Assembly (NCBI GenBank): GCA_965207535.1
Contig: CBDBMR010000012.1
Span: 186,001 to 250,000, forward strand
Reading direction: 5' to 3'
DNA from: JAJDXO01 sp965207535
GTDB lineage: Bacteria > Pseudomonadota > Alphaproteobacteria > Rhodospirillales > UBA2165
DNA: 64,000 nt
The translations under genes and the position numbers were made by a program. Below are positions 17,390-26,183 of the stretch, one piece after another. The notes beneath the pieces were generated by a model that was not told the origin of the DNA, searched no databases, and worked only from the letters and a program-made list of their open reading frames with translations. The stretch's first letter is position 1. Every line of letters starts with the position of its first letter.

Positions 17390-18535
17390 ATGAGTGACCG
17401 GGACGAGTTCGATCAAATCCTGGCAACTTTGCACGAGGCTGCACTGGACGATGCCCACTGGCCAAACGCCTCCAGGCTCATCGATGTCACCCTTGGCGCG
17501 CACGGCAACACCCTGGTGTGCGGCGCCGGACAAACCGGGGAAGACATCCAGATCTACTTTGCGGGCTTCTACTATCGCGGGCAGCGGAACCGGGAATTGG
17601 AGCGCGAGTACTTCGAGGTCTACCATCACCAAGACGAACGAATCCCGCGTCTGCGGGGTCTCCCCGACAGTCAAGCGGTTCACATGCCCGACCTCTACAC
17701 CGAAGAGGAACTGCGCGACTCCCCGGTAGTCAACGAGTTAGGGTCGCGCGCGCACTCCCGAGACGGCATCAACGTTCGCCTGGACGGGCCCAACGGTTCG
17801 CGCATCGTTTGGGTCGTCAACGATCCAGTCGACGGGGACGGCTGGTCGTCTGTGCAGCTCGACACGATCCAGCGGCTCCTGCCCCATATTCGTCACTACG
17901 TGCGGACCCGCCAAGCGGTGGTCGGTGCCGGTGCTCTCGGCGCAACGCTCGCGGAACTGCTCGATACCACCGAGCGGGGCGTTATTCAGCTCGATCGGCG
18001 CGGGCAGATGGTGGCCGCGAACGACACGGCCCGCGACCTGTTGCGGACCGGCGACGGCCTGTTCGACGAAGGTGGCCGGCTATTTGCGCGCAGATCGCAG
18101 GACAACGTCCGCCTCCAGGCACTGCTGGCGCGTGCCTTGCCGCCGTTCGGCGCACAGGGCGCCGGCGGTTCGACGATGGTGAGGCGTTCGGATATCCTGC
18201 CGCCGCTGGTGCTGCATGTGAATCCGGTGGGTCTTCAGGAGACTAGCTTCCGGGCGTGGCCGGTCGCGGCGCTGGTGCTGGTCGACGACCCGGCGGGCGT
18301 GGCCCGCATCGATCCGGGGGTGGTTGCGTCGACTCTCGAATTCACGGCGATGGAAAGTCGGGTGGCGGCGCTGCTGGCCCAGGGCATGAGCGTGCGCCAG
18401 ATCGCTGCGGCGACGGGGCGCAAGGAGAGCACGATCCGCTCGCACGTGAAACACATGTTCTCAAAGCACGGGCTCTCGCGGCAGGCGGAACTGGTGCAAC
18501 TGGTGCTGTCGTTGGCCGGCACTCCGGAGGCTTGA
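17390..18535 (+). CDS. LuxR-family transcriptional regulator
   Basis: The 381-residue protein ends in a LuxR-type helix-turn-helix (about 315-378): LEFTAMESRVAALLAQGMS, VRQIAAATGRKESTIRSHVKHMFSKHGL. The N-terminal region of about 300 residues has no recognised motif apart from a PAS-like stretch near ELLDTTERGVIQLDRRGQMVAAND (about 187-210), a layout common in orphan LuxR proteins of alphaproteobacteria. No autoinducer-synthase gene is nearby. It is co-oriented with the P450 upstream (147-bp gap) and may control the pathway genes around it; that is a positional inference. Confidence 0.88.
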   Translation: MSDRDEFDQILATLHEAALDDAHWPNASRLIDVTLGAHGNTLVCGAGQTGEDIQIYFAGFYYRGQRNRELEREYFEVYHHQDERIPRLRGLPDSQAVHMPDLYTEEELRDSPVVNELGSRAHSRDGINVRLDGPNGSRIVWVVNDPVDGDGWSSVQLDTIQRLLPHIRHYVRTRQAVVGAGALGATLAELLDTTERGVIQLDRRGQMVAANDTARDLLRTGDGLFDEGGRLFARRSQDNVRLQALLARALPPFGAQGAGGSTMVRRSDILPPLVLHVNPVGLQETSFRAWPVAALVLVDDPAGVARIDPGVVASTLEFTAMESRVAALLAQGMSVRQIAAATGRKESTIRSHVKHMFSKHGLSRQAELVQLVLSLAGTPEA

Positions 18536-19028
18536 CGCCGAATCCGGAAACTGAAAGTCGTGTTGCCGGCGCGCCGCCCTCGTCGCGGGAATCGGCCAAG
18601 CACCGACCTCGAGTCGATAACGGAATTGTTGTCGAGAACCATTATGTGCGCGACGACAGCGCAAGGCAGCGAGCGTTACCAGCCCCCTTGCGGGACCTCG
18701 ATCCGACCGGGACGATGCCGCCGACATCGGCCCAGCGCACGGAATAGACCAGAGAATTTTTCCCAAATCTCCCCAATTCTGGGGACGCGCACGCATCTGC
18801 ACTTGGCATAGGATATCGCGCCATGTGCGGACGCCGTTCCCGGTCGGAGACGGCGTTGCATTTTTATCGGGGGAGTGTGCGTTCATGTTCGGGAAGGTGT
18901 GGTTGAAGGCGAGTGCGCGGGCATCCTCGGTCGCGGCGGTGGCGTGGAAACCGGGTTACCGTCGAGCCTGAGTCGGATGAGGCGGTGGTCATTCGCCGGA
19001 TGGGCGCATCCGATGGAAAGGCTGCTCC
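18536..19028. other. Intergenic region before the AraC gene
   Basis: No supported gene in about 490 bp. It holds a terminator-like hairpin at 18830-18865 and, at its right end (19004-19028), part of the leader shared with the truncated araC copy. Confidence 0.5.
18830..18865 (+). terminator. Putative rho-independent terminator
   Basis: ACGCCGT (18831-18837) pairs with ACGGCGT (18850-18856), followed by GCATTTTTAT with five consecutive T. It lies about 300 bp after the LuxR gene on the same strand, so it could end that transcript or a small RNA from the gap. Confidence 0.45.
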
Positions 19029-20090
19029 ATGAACGGTGATCCGGCACCAGGGAAACCCGCGGCGGTATCCGATAGCGGCGCCGGAACGCCGGGGACAGGG
19101 CCACGGGCGTCCAGCCGGGACGGCTATCCGGAAAACGAAACCGGCTACTCCTACTCAAACATGGAATTCGACGACTTCGACGCCCAGTCGGACCAGTTGA
19201 TCGGCCATGGCCACGAATACATCAAGCTCTCGACCGGCCCGTTTCGCGGCCGTGTCGCGTCGGCTTTCCTCGACAGAGGCGTCGCGGTTCACCACGAGAC
19301 CGTGAACTGCGCCATGCACCTGCGGCTGGGATGCCCGGAGGGCCTGATCGAATTCGGCGTTTCCCTCGGCCGGGCCCCCGTCATCGTCAACGGCATCGAA
19401 CAGGGCCGCAACGACGTGGTCGTCGTGCGGCCCGGTGCGGAACTGGAACTGGACATCCCCCCGGAAGGAGGCGAATGCCTGGTGCTCGCCGTCGAACTGC
19501 CGCTTCTGGAATCCCTGGATAGCATTGAACCCAACCTGGAACTTCTCGATCCCCATGGACGCAAGGCGTCCGTGGCCCGCGCCGCATGCCTGGCCAATGC
19601 GATCAAAACGGGCGGCAAGACAATGTTACGGACCTGCGCCCAGGCGCCCACCGCATGGCAACCGCACGATGCGGCGCGCGCGCTCGCCGCCAAGACCGTC
19701 ACGGCGCTGGAACTGGACGCGAGCATCGGCAGCGCCCGCGTAAGAACGCGCGTCAAAAAGAGCGCCGCCGTGCTCGCCGCCGCGCGGGACGCTCTTTCGG
19801 TCATGGAGGAGTTCGACTACGCGGCGCTGAGCGCCGCGACCGGAAGTTCCCCGAGATCGATTCAGTTGGCCTTCGCCGAGCATATCCGGATGACGCCGCT
19901 CAGCTATTTCCGCGTCATCAGGCTCCACCGCGCGCGGAACGCGCTCTTGACCGGCGCGGGCGGCCGGTCGGCGACCATCGGGGACATCGCCGCGGCGCAC
20001 GGCTTCTGGAACTGGAGCCGGTTCACGCAGCTATACCGCCGGCAGTTCGGCGAGGCGCCCTCCGAGACCCGGGCTCGCGCCGGGCTATGA
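19029..20090 (+). CDS. AraC-family transcriptional regulator
   Basis: The 353-residue protein has a C-terminal AraC DNA-binding domain (about 245-345) with two helix-turn-helix parts: YAALSAATGSSPRSIQLAFAEH and TIGDIAAAHGFWNWSRFTQLYRRQFGEAPS. The N-terminal half resembles the sensing domain of AraC regulators of the EutR/FeaR-like type and contains HHETVNCAMHLRLGC near residues 83-97. A truncated copy lies at 15486-15833, and both share leader DNA. It is directly upstream of the adenylation/carrier-protein operon (164-bp gap), which it may regulate; it may also act at the autotransporter leader at 8379-8545. Both targets are inferences. Confidence 0.88.
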   Translation: MNGDPAPGKPAAVSDSGAGTPGTGPRASSRDGYPENETGYSYSNMEFDDFDAQSDQLIGHGHEYIKLSTGPFRGRVASAFLDRGVAVHHETVNCAMHLRLGCPEGLIEFGVSLGRAPVIVNGIEQGRNDVVVVRPGAELELDIPPEGGECLVLAVELPLLESLDSIEPNLELLDPHGRKASVARAACLANAIKTGGKTMLRTCAQAPTAWQPHDAARALAAKTVTALELDASIGSARVRTRVKKSAAVLAAARDALSVMEEFDYAALSAATGSSPRSIQLAFAEHIRMTPLSYFRVIRLHRARNALLTGAGGRSATIGDIAAAHGFWNWSRFTQLYRRQFGEAPSETRARAGL

Positions 20091-20253
20091 CGCACGCCGG
20101 TTACCGCACACGCCAGCCGTCATGCGCCGATCCTCGGCGGCGCGGACGAAGCCGGCATGACGGCGTCGGAATCCCCTCGCGGACGGCCGCAATCCCGCAC
20201 TTGCATAACCAGATCGGTATCGAATTCCGTTCGAAAATGCATATCATCGGATT

Positions 20254-21840
20254 ATGAGCAACCACGTCGACCGTTTTCTTTTGAATTGGGCCGCGGACGA
20301 GCCGGATCGGACCGCCGTCGCCGCACCGGGACGCCGCTACAGCTATGGAGACCTGACGGAGGCCGTAGCGGCTTATGCTCTTGCGTTGGAGGAGTTGGGA
20401 CTCGGCCGGGGCGACAGGCTCGTGGTGGTTATCGAACCGTGCTTCGAGGCGGTGGCCCTGCTGTGCGCCTGCTCGCGGCTGGGGGTGATCTGGACGCCGG
20501 TCAGCCCGGAAAATCCCGCCGCCCGTATCGCAGCCGTGGTTTCAACCGTGTCGGCGCAGGCCCTCGTCGGAACCGCGGCGACGGAAGAACTGGTCCGGTC
20601 TTCGGCGCCGGACCCCGATTTTCCGACCGGGATTTGTTCGGAACAGCAGCTCGCCTGGCGCCTGCCGCCGGGCCGGCGAGCGCCGGCGCCGCGGGAAAAA
20701 AAGCCGGTGCTGGAAATCGATCCGGCCTATATCGTTTTCACCTCGGGCAGCACGGGCGAACCGAAAGGCATCGTCATGCCGCACAGGTCCGTCTGCAGCT
20801 TCTTCGACGTGCTGGTGGAGTTTTGCGGTTTGACGCGGGACGCGGTGGTCGGGACCATGGCGCCGGTCCAATTCGATTTTTGGCTGCTCGATATTGCCCT
20901 CGCGTTGGGCAGCGGCGCCGCCCTCGCCTACGTCCCCAGGCCTTCCTTCTATCAGCCCAAACGAATGGCCGGGCACATGAAGGCCCTGGGTGTGACCCAG
21001 ATGCACGGCGTCCCGTCCATCTGGCCGACCTTGATGCGCCACGCCGAAGCCGAGTTGAAGCAGGTCGAGACCCTGCAAACTATCCTGTTCGGCGGGGAGG
21101 CGTTTCCGGTCCCCGCGCTGCGCCGGCTTCAGGACATGCTGCCGCATTTGCGGATGATCAACGCCTACGGCCCCTCCGAGTGTCTCGCCTGTTCGTTCAA
21201 GGAGATTCCAAATCCGATTCCCGCCGACGTCGAACGCATCCCGTTCGGTCCCGGCTTCCGCGGCGTCGAATTGATTTCGGTCGACGAGGACGGCCGGGAG
21301 ATTCTCACGCCGCACACGCCCGGAGAGTTGTATATCCGCGGCGGCAACCTGTTTTCCGGCTACTGGGACAACGAGGAGGCGACGCGGAACGCGATGGCGC
21401 CCCGCCCCGGCGCGCCCGAAACCGGCGAACAGGTCTACAAATCGGGGGACATCGTGTATTTCGACGAAGCGGGCGACTACTATTTCGTCGAACGGCGCGA
21501 CAGCCAGGTCAAGATCATGGGACACCGGATCGAACTTGCGGAGATTGCCGCCGCGCTCCGGAGTTTCCCCGGCGCCGGCGACGCCGTCGTCTTCCAGGCC
21601 GGCGGGGAAGCGGACGGTTCGGCTTCGCCGTCCCTGGTCGCCTGCGTCACAACGGTTTCCGGGGCGGATATCGCGCCCCACGAAATCCGGTCCTGGTGTC
21701 TGCGAAAGCTGCCAAGACATATGACGCCGGTGCATATCGAGACCAGAGAAGAGTTTCCGCTGACGGCGAACGGAAAGATCGACGTGGCGCGAATCAAGCG
21801 GGAGTGGGCTGACAAGCGCGGCGACACGCCATATAGTTGA
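20254..21840 (+). CDS. Stand-alone adenylation enzyme (amino-acid/acyl-AMP ligase)
   Basis: The 528-residue member of the ANL superfamily has A3 motif VFTSGSTGEPKGIV (161-174), A5-like NAYGPSE (303-309), the ERRDSQVKIMGHRIE hinge region, and the C-terminal catalytic Lys in PLTANGKID. It activates a carboxylic acid as an adenylate and should load it on the carrier protein encoded 27 bp downstream. Hand alignment to the GrsA pocket positions gives D208, F209, L212, H251, L278, G280, A304, A312, C313 and Lys; the Asp at the first position suggests an alpha-amino acid substrate, but no known code was recognised. It heads the operon continuing to 24194. Confidence 0.9.
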   Translation: MSNHVDRFLLNWAADEPDRTAVAAPGRRYSYGDLTEAVAAYALALEELGLGRGDRLVVVIEPCFEAVALLCACSRLGVIWTPVSPENPAARIAAVVSTVSAQALVGTAATEELVRSSAPDPDFPTGICSEQQLAWRLPPGRRAPAPREKKPVLEIDPAYIVFTSGSTGEPKGIVMPHRSVCSFFDVLVEFCGLTRDAVVGTMAPVQFDFWLLDIALALGSGAALAYVPRPSFYQPKRMAGHMKALGVTQMHGVPSIWPTLMRHAEAELKQVETLQTILFGGEAFPVPALRRLQDMLPHLRMINAYGPSECLACSFKEIPNPIPADVERIPFGPGFRGVELISVDEDGREILTPHTPGELYIRGGNLFSGYWDNEEATRNAMAPRPGAPETGEQVYKSGDIVYFDEAGDYYFVERRDSQVKIMGHRIELAEIAAALRSFPGAGDAVVFQAGGEADGSASPSLVACVTTVSGADIAPHEIRSWCLRKLPRHMTPVHIETREEFPLTANGKIDVARIKREWADKRGDTPYS

Positions 21841-21867
21841 GGAAGCTACGACGAAAGTGAGGATGCC

Positions 21868-22116
21868 GTGACGGAAGAAGAATTCGCAACCGCGGTGAAT
21901 GCTTACCTGGCGGAGAAGCAGCCGGAGATCGATCCGGCGCTGCTGACGCCGGACGCCAACCTGTGGGATCTCGGCTTCGTCGATTCCGTCGGCGCGGCGG
22001 ATCTGATCCTGTTTATCGAGGAGCTGATCGGGCGGGAGATCGATCTGTCGGCCGGCGACGCCAAACCGGCTGTCTCGGTCCGCGAGATGTACGAGACTTA
22101 CGCCGCGACGGAATGA
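21868..22116 (+). CDS. Acyl/peptidyl carrier protein
   Basis: The 82-residue, acidic, helical protein has the phosphopantetheine attachment motif LGFVDSVG with Ser40, matching the ACP/PCP consensus (LGxDSxx). The start codon is GTG, preceded by GTGAGGATG. It lies between the adenylation enzyme and a P450, so it probably holds the activated substrate as a thioester while the P450 oxidises it. It is short for a fatty-acid AcpP and has no AcpP-like DSL motif. It could alternatively be a D-alanyl-type carrier, which is unlikely in this setting. Confidence 0.9.
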   Translation: MTEEEFATAVNAYLAEKQPEIDPALLTPDANLWDLGFVDSVGAADLILFIEELIGREIDLSAGDAKPAVSVREMYETYAATE

Positions 22117-22173
22117 CCCGGGCCGGGGGCCGCCAAAGCGTTTACAGAAAGCGCCGCCAATGGAGGTGCAGCC

Positions 22174-23256
22174 GTGAAGCCAACCGAACCGCCGAAGCTC
22201 TGCCCGATATCCCAGTTCGATTCGGTCAAGGCGGCGATGATGTCCCCCGATCTGACCGTGAACCATCCGTTTCGCGCGACCAGGATGGTGCTGGGGCCGA
22301 CGATTCTCGATCTCGAAGGTCCGCGCCATCTGTCGGCCCGGAACATTCTGCTGCGCTTCTTCGCCCGCGCCAGCGCCGAAGACGCGCAGGAAGAACTGAT
22401 CGCGCCGGTCGTGCGCCGCAACTGGGAGGCGATGGTGGCGGCCGGAGGCGGGGATGCCGTCGCCGATTTCGCCATGCGGGTGCCGCCGGAGGTCGTGTTC
22501 CGGGCGCTCGGGCTGCCGGAGGCGGACGCGGCCGAAATCTACCGGCGGGACATCGGCCCGATCGCGGGGTTCATCGCCGACAACCGGACCGGGCACGCCG
22601 AGGCGCGGGCGGCCAGCGAACGCCTGTCGGTCTATATCGACGGGCGGCCGGCGCCGGACGATTCCAGCCGGGACGGGATCGGCGAAATCATCGGCTCCTA
22701 CCTGGACGCCGGCCTCGAACTGTCCGAGGTGATGGCGGACATCACCCTGTTGCTCGCCGCCGGCACGGAAACGACCGTCTGCGCCATCGCCAATCTGTTC
22801 TTCCTGATCGGGGAGCACCCTGAGTCGTGGAACGGCGTGTTGTCGGGCGACATCCCGGTGAAGGCGTTCGTCGAGGAGGTCGTGCGCTTCGAGGCGCCGC
22901 TGCAGCGCACGTTCCGCTTCGCGCGGCGGACGACCGAGATCGAGCCGGGGACCGTCATCCCGCGGTTTTCCGCCGTCGAACTTGCCTTGTGCAGCGCCAA
23001 CCGGAACCAGCCGACCCTCGACGAGCCGGAAAACTGGGCGCCGGCCGAAGGGCGGGGCGTCGGCGCAACCTTCGGCTTCGGCCGTCATGTCTGTCTGGGC
23101 AAGGCGCTTGCGCTGGCCGAACTGCGCGAAGTCGCGGCGCTGCTCCGCGAGACCAATTTCCAGGCTTCGTCGATCCGGGAGCGTTCGCCGCTGGGAACGT
23201 CCACGTTCCGCCGGCCGGCGGCGGTCCGGCTGGCGCTCGGGCCGGATTCCGGTTGA
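22174..23256 (+). CDS. Cytochrome P450, probably acting on the carrier-bound substrate
   Basis: The 360-residue P450 has the I-helix AGTETT (196-201), ExxR as EVVR (235-238) and heme loop FGFGRHVCLG with axial Cys307. At 360 residues it is about 40 shorter than usual, mostly at the N-terminus before the B helix. It starts at GTG with GGAGGT upstream. The gene order adenylation enzyme, carrier protein, P450 matches known modules that hydroxylate a carrier-tethered amino acid (for example NovH/NovI in novobiocin biosynthesis). The stop overlaps the next gene's TTG start. The precise reaction is inferred from context. Confidence 0.9.
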   Translation: MKPTEPPKLCPISQFDSVKAAMMSPDLTVNHPFRATRMVLGPTILDLEGPRHLSARNILLRFFARASAEDAQEELIAPVVRRNWEAMVAAGGGDAVADFAMRVPPEVVFRALGLPEADAAEIYRRDIGPIAGFIADNRTGHAEARAASERLSVYIDGRPAPDDSSRDGIGEIIGSYLDAGLELSEVMADITLLLAAGTETTVCAIANLFFLIGEHPESWNGVLSGDIPVKAFVEEVVRFEAPLQRTFRFARRTTEIEPGTVIPRFSAVELALCSANRNQPTLDEPENWAPAEGRGVGATFGFGRHVCLGKALALAELREVAALLRETNFQASSIRERSPLGTSTFRRPAAVRLALGPDSG

Positions 23257-24194
23257 GTCCGGCATTGCCGAATACGGCCGGACATGCGGGGGCCGGCGCG
23301 GCCCGTTGGCAGGTGCCGGAGCCGCTCGCCGCCGCCGAGGCCCGGCTGGCCGACGGCGCCTCGATCGTCCTCCGGCGGCACGGCAACCCGGACGGCCCCC
23401 GGCTCGTCGTCAGCCACGGCAACGGGCTGGCGGCCGATTCCTACTATCCGTTCTGGTCGCTGCTCGCCGGCCGTTTCGACCTGATCCTCTATGATTTCCG
23501 GAACCACGGCTGGAACCCCGTCGGCGACCGCGGGGCGCACAATATTCCGACCTTCGTCGCCGACAACGACGCCGTCGTCCGGGCGATCGACGAGCATTTC
23601 GGCGACAAGCCGAAGACCGGCGTGTTCCATTCCATGTCGGCGTTGACGGCGTTCCTTCAGGTGCAGAAGACCGGCGGGTTTTCGGCCATTGTCCTGTTCG
23701 ACCTGCCGATCTGCCCTCCCGGCGGGACGGTCGCCGATCTGGTCGCCATTGGGCGGCGCATCGGCGTGGCGGCCCGGATGCGCCCCGACCGGTTCGACAG
23801 CCTGGAGGATTTCGCCGACGGTTTGCGCGGCTCGCCCTATTACGAACGGGTGCTGCCCGGCGTTCCGGAGCTCCTCGCGCGGACGCTGCTGCGCCCGGCC
23901 GGCGGGGGCGGCGGGTACCAACTCCGGTGTCCGCCCGCCTACGAGGCCCAGATACACGAATATGTTTTCGGTTGGGCGGATTACCTGGATCTGGCCAACC
24001 TGCCCTGCCTCGTCAAAACCATCGGCTCCGATCCGACGCTGCCCAATTCCTACATGCCGAGCATGGACTTGAGCACCCTCACCTCCCTCGACCACGACTT
24101 CCTGCCGGAGACGACGCACTTCCTCCAGATGGAAAATCCGGAGGAATGCGCCGCTCTCGTCGTCGCCTTCCTGGAAAAACAGGGCCTCGCCTGA
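23253..24194 (+). CDS. Alpha/beta hydrolase, possible thioesterase of the carrier-protein operon
   Basis: The protein of about 313 residues has an alpha/beta-hydrolase fold: oxyanion region VVSHGNGLAADSYYP, a nucleophile elbow read as FHSMSA (Ser in a GHSMGG-like position, with Phe replacing the first Gly) and a late His in THFLQMENPEEC. The most likely start is the TTG at 23253, which overlaps the P450 stop as TTGA; no ATG exists in frame until much later, and the long upstream open frame is a shadow of the P450. It could release the product from the carrier protein or hydrolyse an intermediate. Downstream is a dispersed hairpin element, so the operon probably ends here. Confidence 0.82.
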   Translation: MSPALPNTAGHAGAGAARWQVPEPLAAAEARLADGASIVLRRHGNPDGPRLVVSHGNGLAADSYYPFWSLLAGRFDLILYDFRNHGWNPVGDRGAHNIPTFVADNDAVVRAIDEHFGDKPKTGVFHSMSALTAFLQVQKTGGFSAIVLFDLPICPPGGTVADLVAIGRRIGVAARMRPDRFDSLEDFADGLRGSPYYERVLPGVPELLARTLLRPAGGGGGYQLRCPPAYEAQIHEYVFGWADYLDLANLPCLVKTIGSDPTLPNSYMPSMDLSTLTSLDHDFLPETTHFLQMENPEECAALVVAFLEKQGLA

Positions 24195-24225
24195 CCGGGA
24201 CGGCGGGTTCCGTGTTTTGGCCCGC

Positions 24226-24352
24226 CCCCCTCACCCAGCTTCGGCTAAGGCTCGCAAGCTCGCCAAGCCTCCGCATCCCTCTCCCTCCAGGGGAGAGGGA
24301 GCACTTGTCCCCTCTCCCCCTTCTTCAGGGGGAGAGGGTCAGGGTGAGGGGG
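24226..24352 (+). repeat. Dispersed hairpin element (CCCTCACCC...), copy 2
   Basis: Starts CCCCCCTCACCCAGCTTCGG and ends GGGTCAGGGTGAGGGGG. Closely similar to 43018-43154 and, inverted, to 15166-15301. It separates the convergent hydrolase and mobA genes and may also end transcription. Confidence 0.8.
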
Positions 24353-24375
24353 TTGTTCGCTTCAGCCGGCGGCGG

Positions 24376-24993
24376 TCAGCCGAGGAGTTCTTTCGCCAAT
24401 GCCTCGGCGCGCCGCAGGTCTTCGGGGCTGTTGACGTTGAAGAACGGATCGACCGCGCCGGTCTCGAACTCGGCCCACTCGATGCGGCGGGTTTCCGTCC
24501 ACTGATCGATCTTGAGTATCCGGTCTTCGATCACCGCCTCCCGCAATTCCCCGGCAAGATCGACCTTCCACAGCGAGCACGGCGGGTAGGTTCTGCCGCC
24601 GGAAACGGCGCAAACCACCTCGACACCCGGTCCGGCGGCAACTCCCATGAATCGGCCGACAAGGTCGCCGGGCGGGAAAGGCGTGTCGCCCGGCACGGTG
24701 ACGACCCATCGGGCGTCCGGAACGTTCTCCGCCACCCAGGTCAAGCCCGACAATATCCCGAGCAGCGGCCCGAGGGACTCGTCGGCGATGTCCGGCACGA
24801 CGGGAAGATCGAATTGCGCGAAACGCGCGGGATCGCCGTTGGCGTTCAGGATAACGGTTCGGACCTGGGGACTTATCCGGGCCAAAATCCAGTCGAGGAG
24901 CGTTTGCCCGCCGAATTCCAGGAGGCATTTGTCGCCGCCGCCCATACGCCGGGCCTCGCCGCCGGCAAGTATCACCGCAACGACGCTGTTCAC
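24376..24993 (-). CDS. mobA: Molybdenum cofactor guanylyltransferase
   Basis: The protein of about 205 residues begins NSVVAVILAGGEARRMGGGDK, the GTP-binding loop of MobA (LAGGxxRRMGGxDK). VVTVPGDTPFPP supplies the metal-binding Asp region and NVNSPEDLRRAEAL is the conserved end. It converts Mo-molybdopterin to the guanine dinucleotide form needed by formate dehydrogenase. The GTG at 24993 is chosen because it gives the normal MobA start and lies 8 bp after the fdhD stop; an ATG much further upstream would include an fdhD-overlapping tail. It forms an operon with fdhD. Confidence 0.93.
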   Translation of the reverse strand: MNSVVAVILAGGEARRMGGGDKCLLEFGGQTLLDWILARISPQVRTVILNANGDPARFAQFDLPVVPDIADESLGPLLGILSGLTWVAENVPDARWVVTVPGDTPFPPGDLVGRFMGVAAGPGVEVVCAVSGGRTYPPCSLWKVDLAGELREAVIEDRILKIDQWTETRRIEWAEFETGAVDPFFNVNSPEDLRRAEALAKELLG

Positions 24994-25000
24994 TCCGCAC

Positions 25001-25882
25001 TCACTCCGCCTGGGCGCCCTTCCGCCCATGTTCGGCGGGCTCGTCGGCCGGGGCCCCGTCCCCGGTATCGAATATGATGCGGTGTTCGCCGGAAAGAGCG
25101 ACAAACCGGCTCCCCCGCGCCCGGCCGATCAAGGTCAAACCGGCCTCGCGGGCCAATTCCACGCCCCAGGCGGTGAAGCCGGATCGTGAAATCAATATGG
25201 GAACGTTCATCTGCACCGTCTTGATGACCATTTCGCTGGTCAGCCGGCCGGTCGTATAGAACAGCTTGTCCTCGCCCGTCAGGCCGTTGAGGTACATGTA
25301 GCCGGCGATCTTGTCGACCGCGTTGTGCCGGCCGACATCCTCCATATAGATGAGCGGCCTCTCCGAGCGGCAAAGCACGCACCCATGTATGGCGCCGGCC
25401 TCGAGATAGAGGCTGGGCGCCGTATTTATTCGTTTGAGCAGTTCGGTCAGCTGCGAGGTCCGAATTCGGACATCGTCCGAGAGGCGGATGTCGTCGAACT
25501 TGTCCATCAGGTCGCCGAACACGGTGCCCTGCGCGCAGCCGGACGTGAGCGTCTTCTTGGCGAGCTTGTCCTCGAAATCGGTTTCCTCGCGGGTCCGGAC
25601 GACGACGGTATCGATGTCTTCGTCGTATTCGACGCCGGTGACCTCGTCCTCGCCGGACAGCATGTTCTGGTTGACCAGATAGCCGACGGCCAGGTACTCG
25701 GGATAATCGCCGATGGTCATCATCGTCACGATTTCCCGGCTGTTCAAAAACAGGGTAAGAGGCCGTTCGACCGTTACGGACGTGTCGATGGGCTTGCCGC
25801 CCTCATCGATCCCCGAGACCCGGGCCGTCAGCCGGGGATCGTCGGGGTCGGGTGAGATGATCAACTGGTCTTCCTTGGACAA
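25001..25882 (-). CDS. fdhD: Formate dehydrogenase accessory sulfurtransferase
   Basis: The 293-residue FdhD family protein has REIVTMMTIGDYPEYLAVGYL, GAIHGCVLC, EDVGRHNAVDKIAGY and TGRLTSEMVIKTVQM. FdhD passes sulfur from a cysteine desulfurase to the formate dehydrogenase cofactor and binds bis-MGD. The active-site loop reads LTSGCAQGTVF, so only one cysteine is present where the E. coli protein has a CxxC pair. The start codon is TTG (25882), with GAGGA about 13 bases upstream, so translation may be weak. It is followed at once by mobA, and the target enzyme is presumably the one at position 1. Confidence 0.94.
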   Translation of the reverse strand: MSKEDQLIISPDPDDPRLTARVSGIDEGGKPIDTSVTVERPLTLFLNSREIVTMMTIGDYPEYLAVGYLVNQNMLSGEDEVTGVEYDEDIDTVVVRTREETDFEDKLAKKTLTSGCAQGTVFGDLMDKFDDIRLSDDVRIRTSQLTELLKRINTAPSLYLEAGAIHGCVLCRSERPLIYMEDVGRHNAVDKIAGYMYLNGLTGEDKLFYTTGRLTSEMVIKTVQMNVPILISRSGFTAWGVELAREAGLTLIGRARGSRFVALSGEHRIIFDTGDGAPADEPAEHGRKGAQAE

Positions 25883-25955
25883 ATCGCCGAATTTCCTCGT
25901 CTCGCCCTTGACCGATCCGTACCGTGATCAATCAGCGGGGCCGAGGCAAGGACAA

Positions 25956-26183
25956 TAAGGCCCTGGACCGGCCGCCAGAGGCCCGTTCGCGGCTTTCCGA
26001 TTTCTTCCCGCCAATTCCTGGGAGGTCCAGTTCCAGGACTTGAAGCAGGAGGTTGGCGACCTCCATCTTACGTCCATCGCAGGCCTGCTGATGGCCAAGA
26101 CTGTTGAGATGATGGACGGGAAGCGGTTAACCTACGCCGATCTGATCGCCGACAACGGCCTTGAAAACGGAGCAAGAAGTTAA
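25956..26183 (+). pseudogene. 3' remnant of a small gene, possibly frameshifted
   Basis: A frame ending at the TAA of 26181-26183 reads SWEVQFQDLKQEVGDLHLT and continues to NGLENGARS, with coding-like composition but no good start; candidates are TTG 26040 and ATG 26091. A second frame just upstream (about 25956-26015) looks like its continuation, which suggests one frameshift near 26015. The stop overlaps the next start (TAATG), as in a translationally coupled operon. No family recognised. Confidence 0.35.

Noticed and set aside
20542..23265. 907-codon minus-strand open frame
   Set aside because: Runs antisense to the adenylation, carrier-protein and P450 genes, which have clear motifs; the antisense protein has shadow-like Arg/Gly composition.
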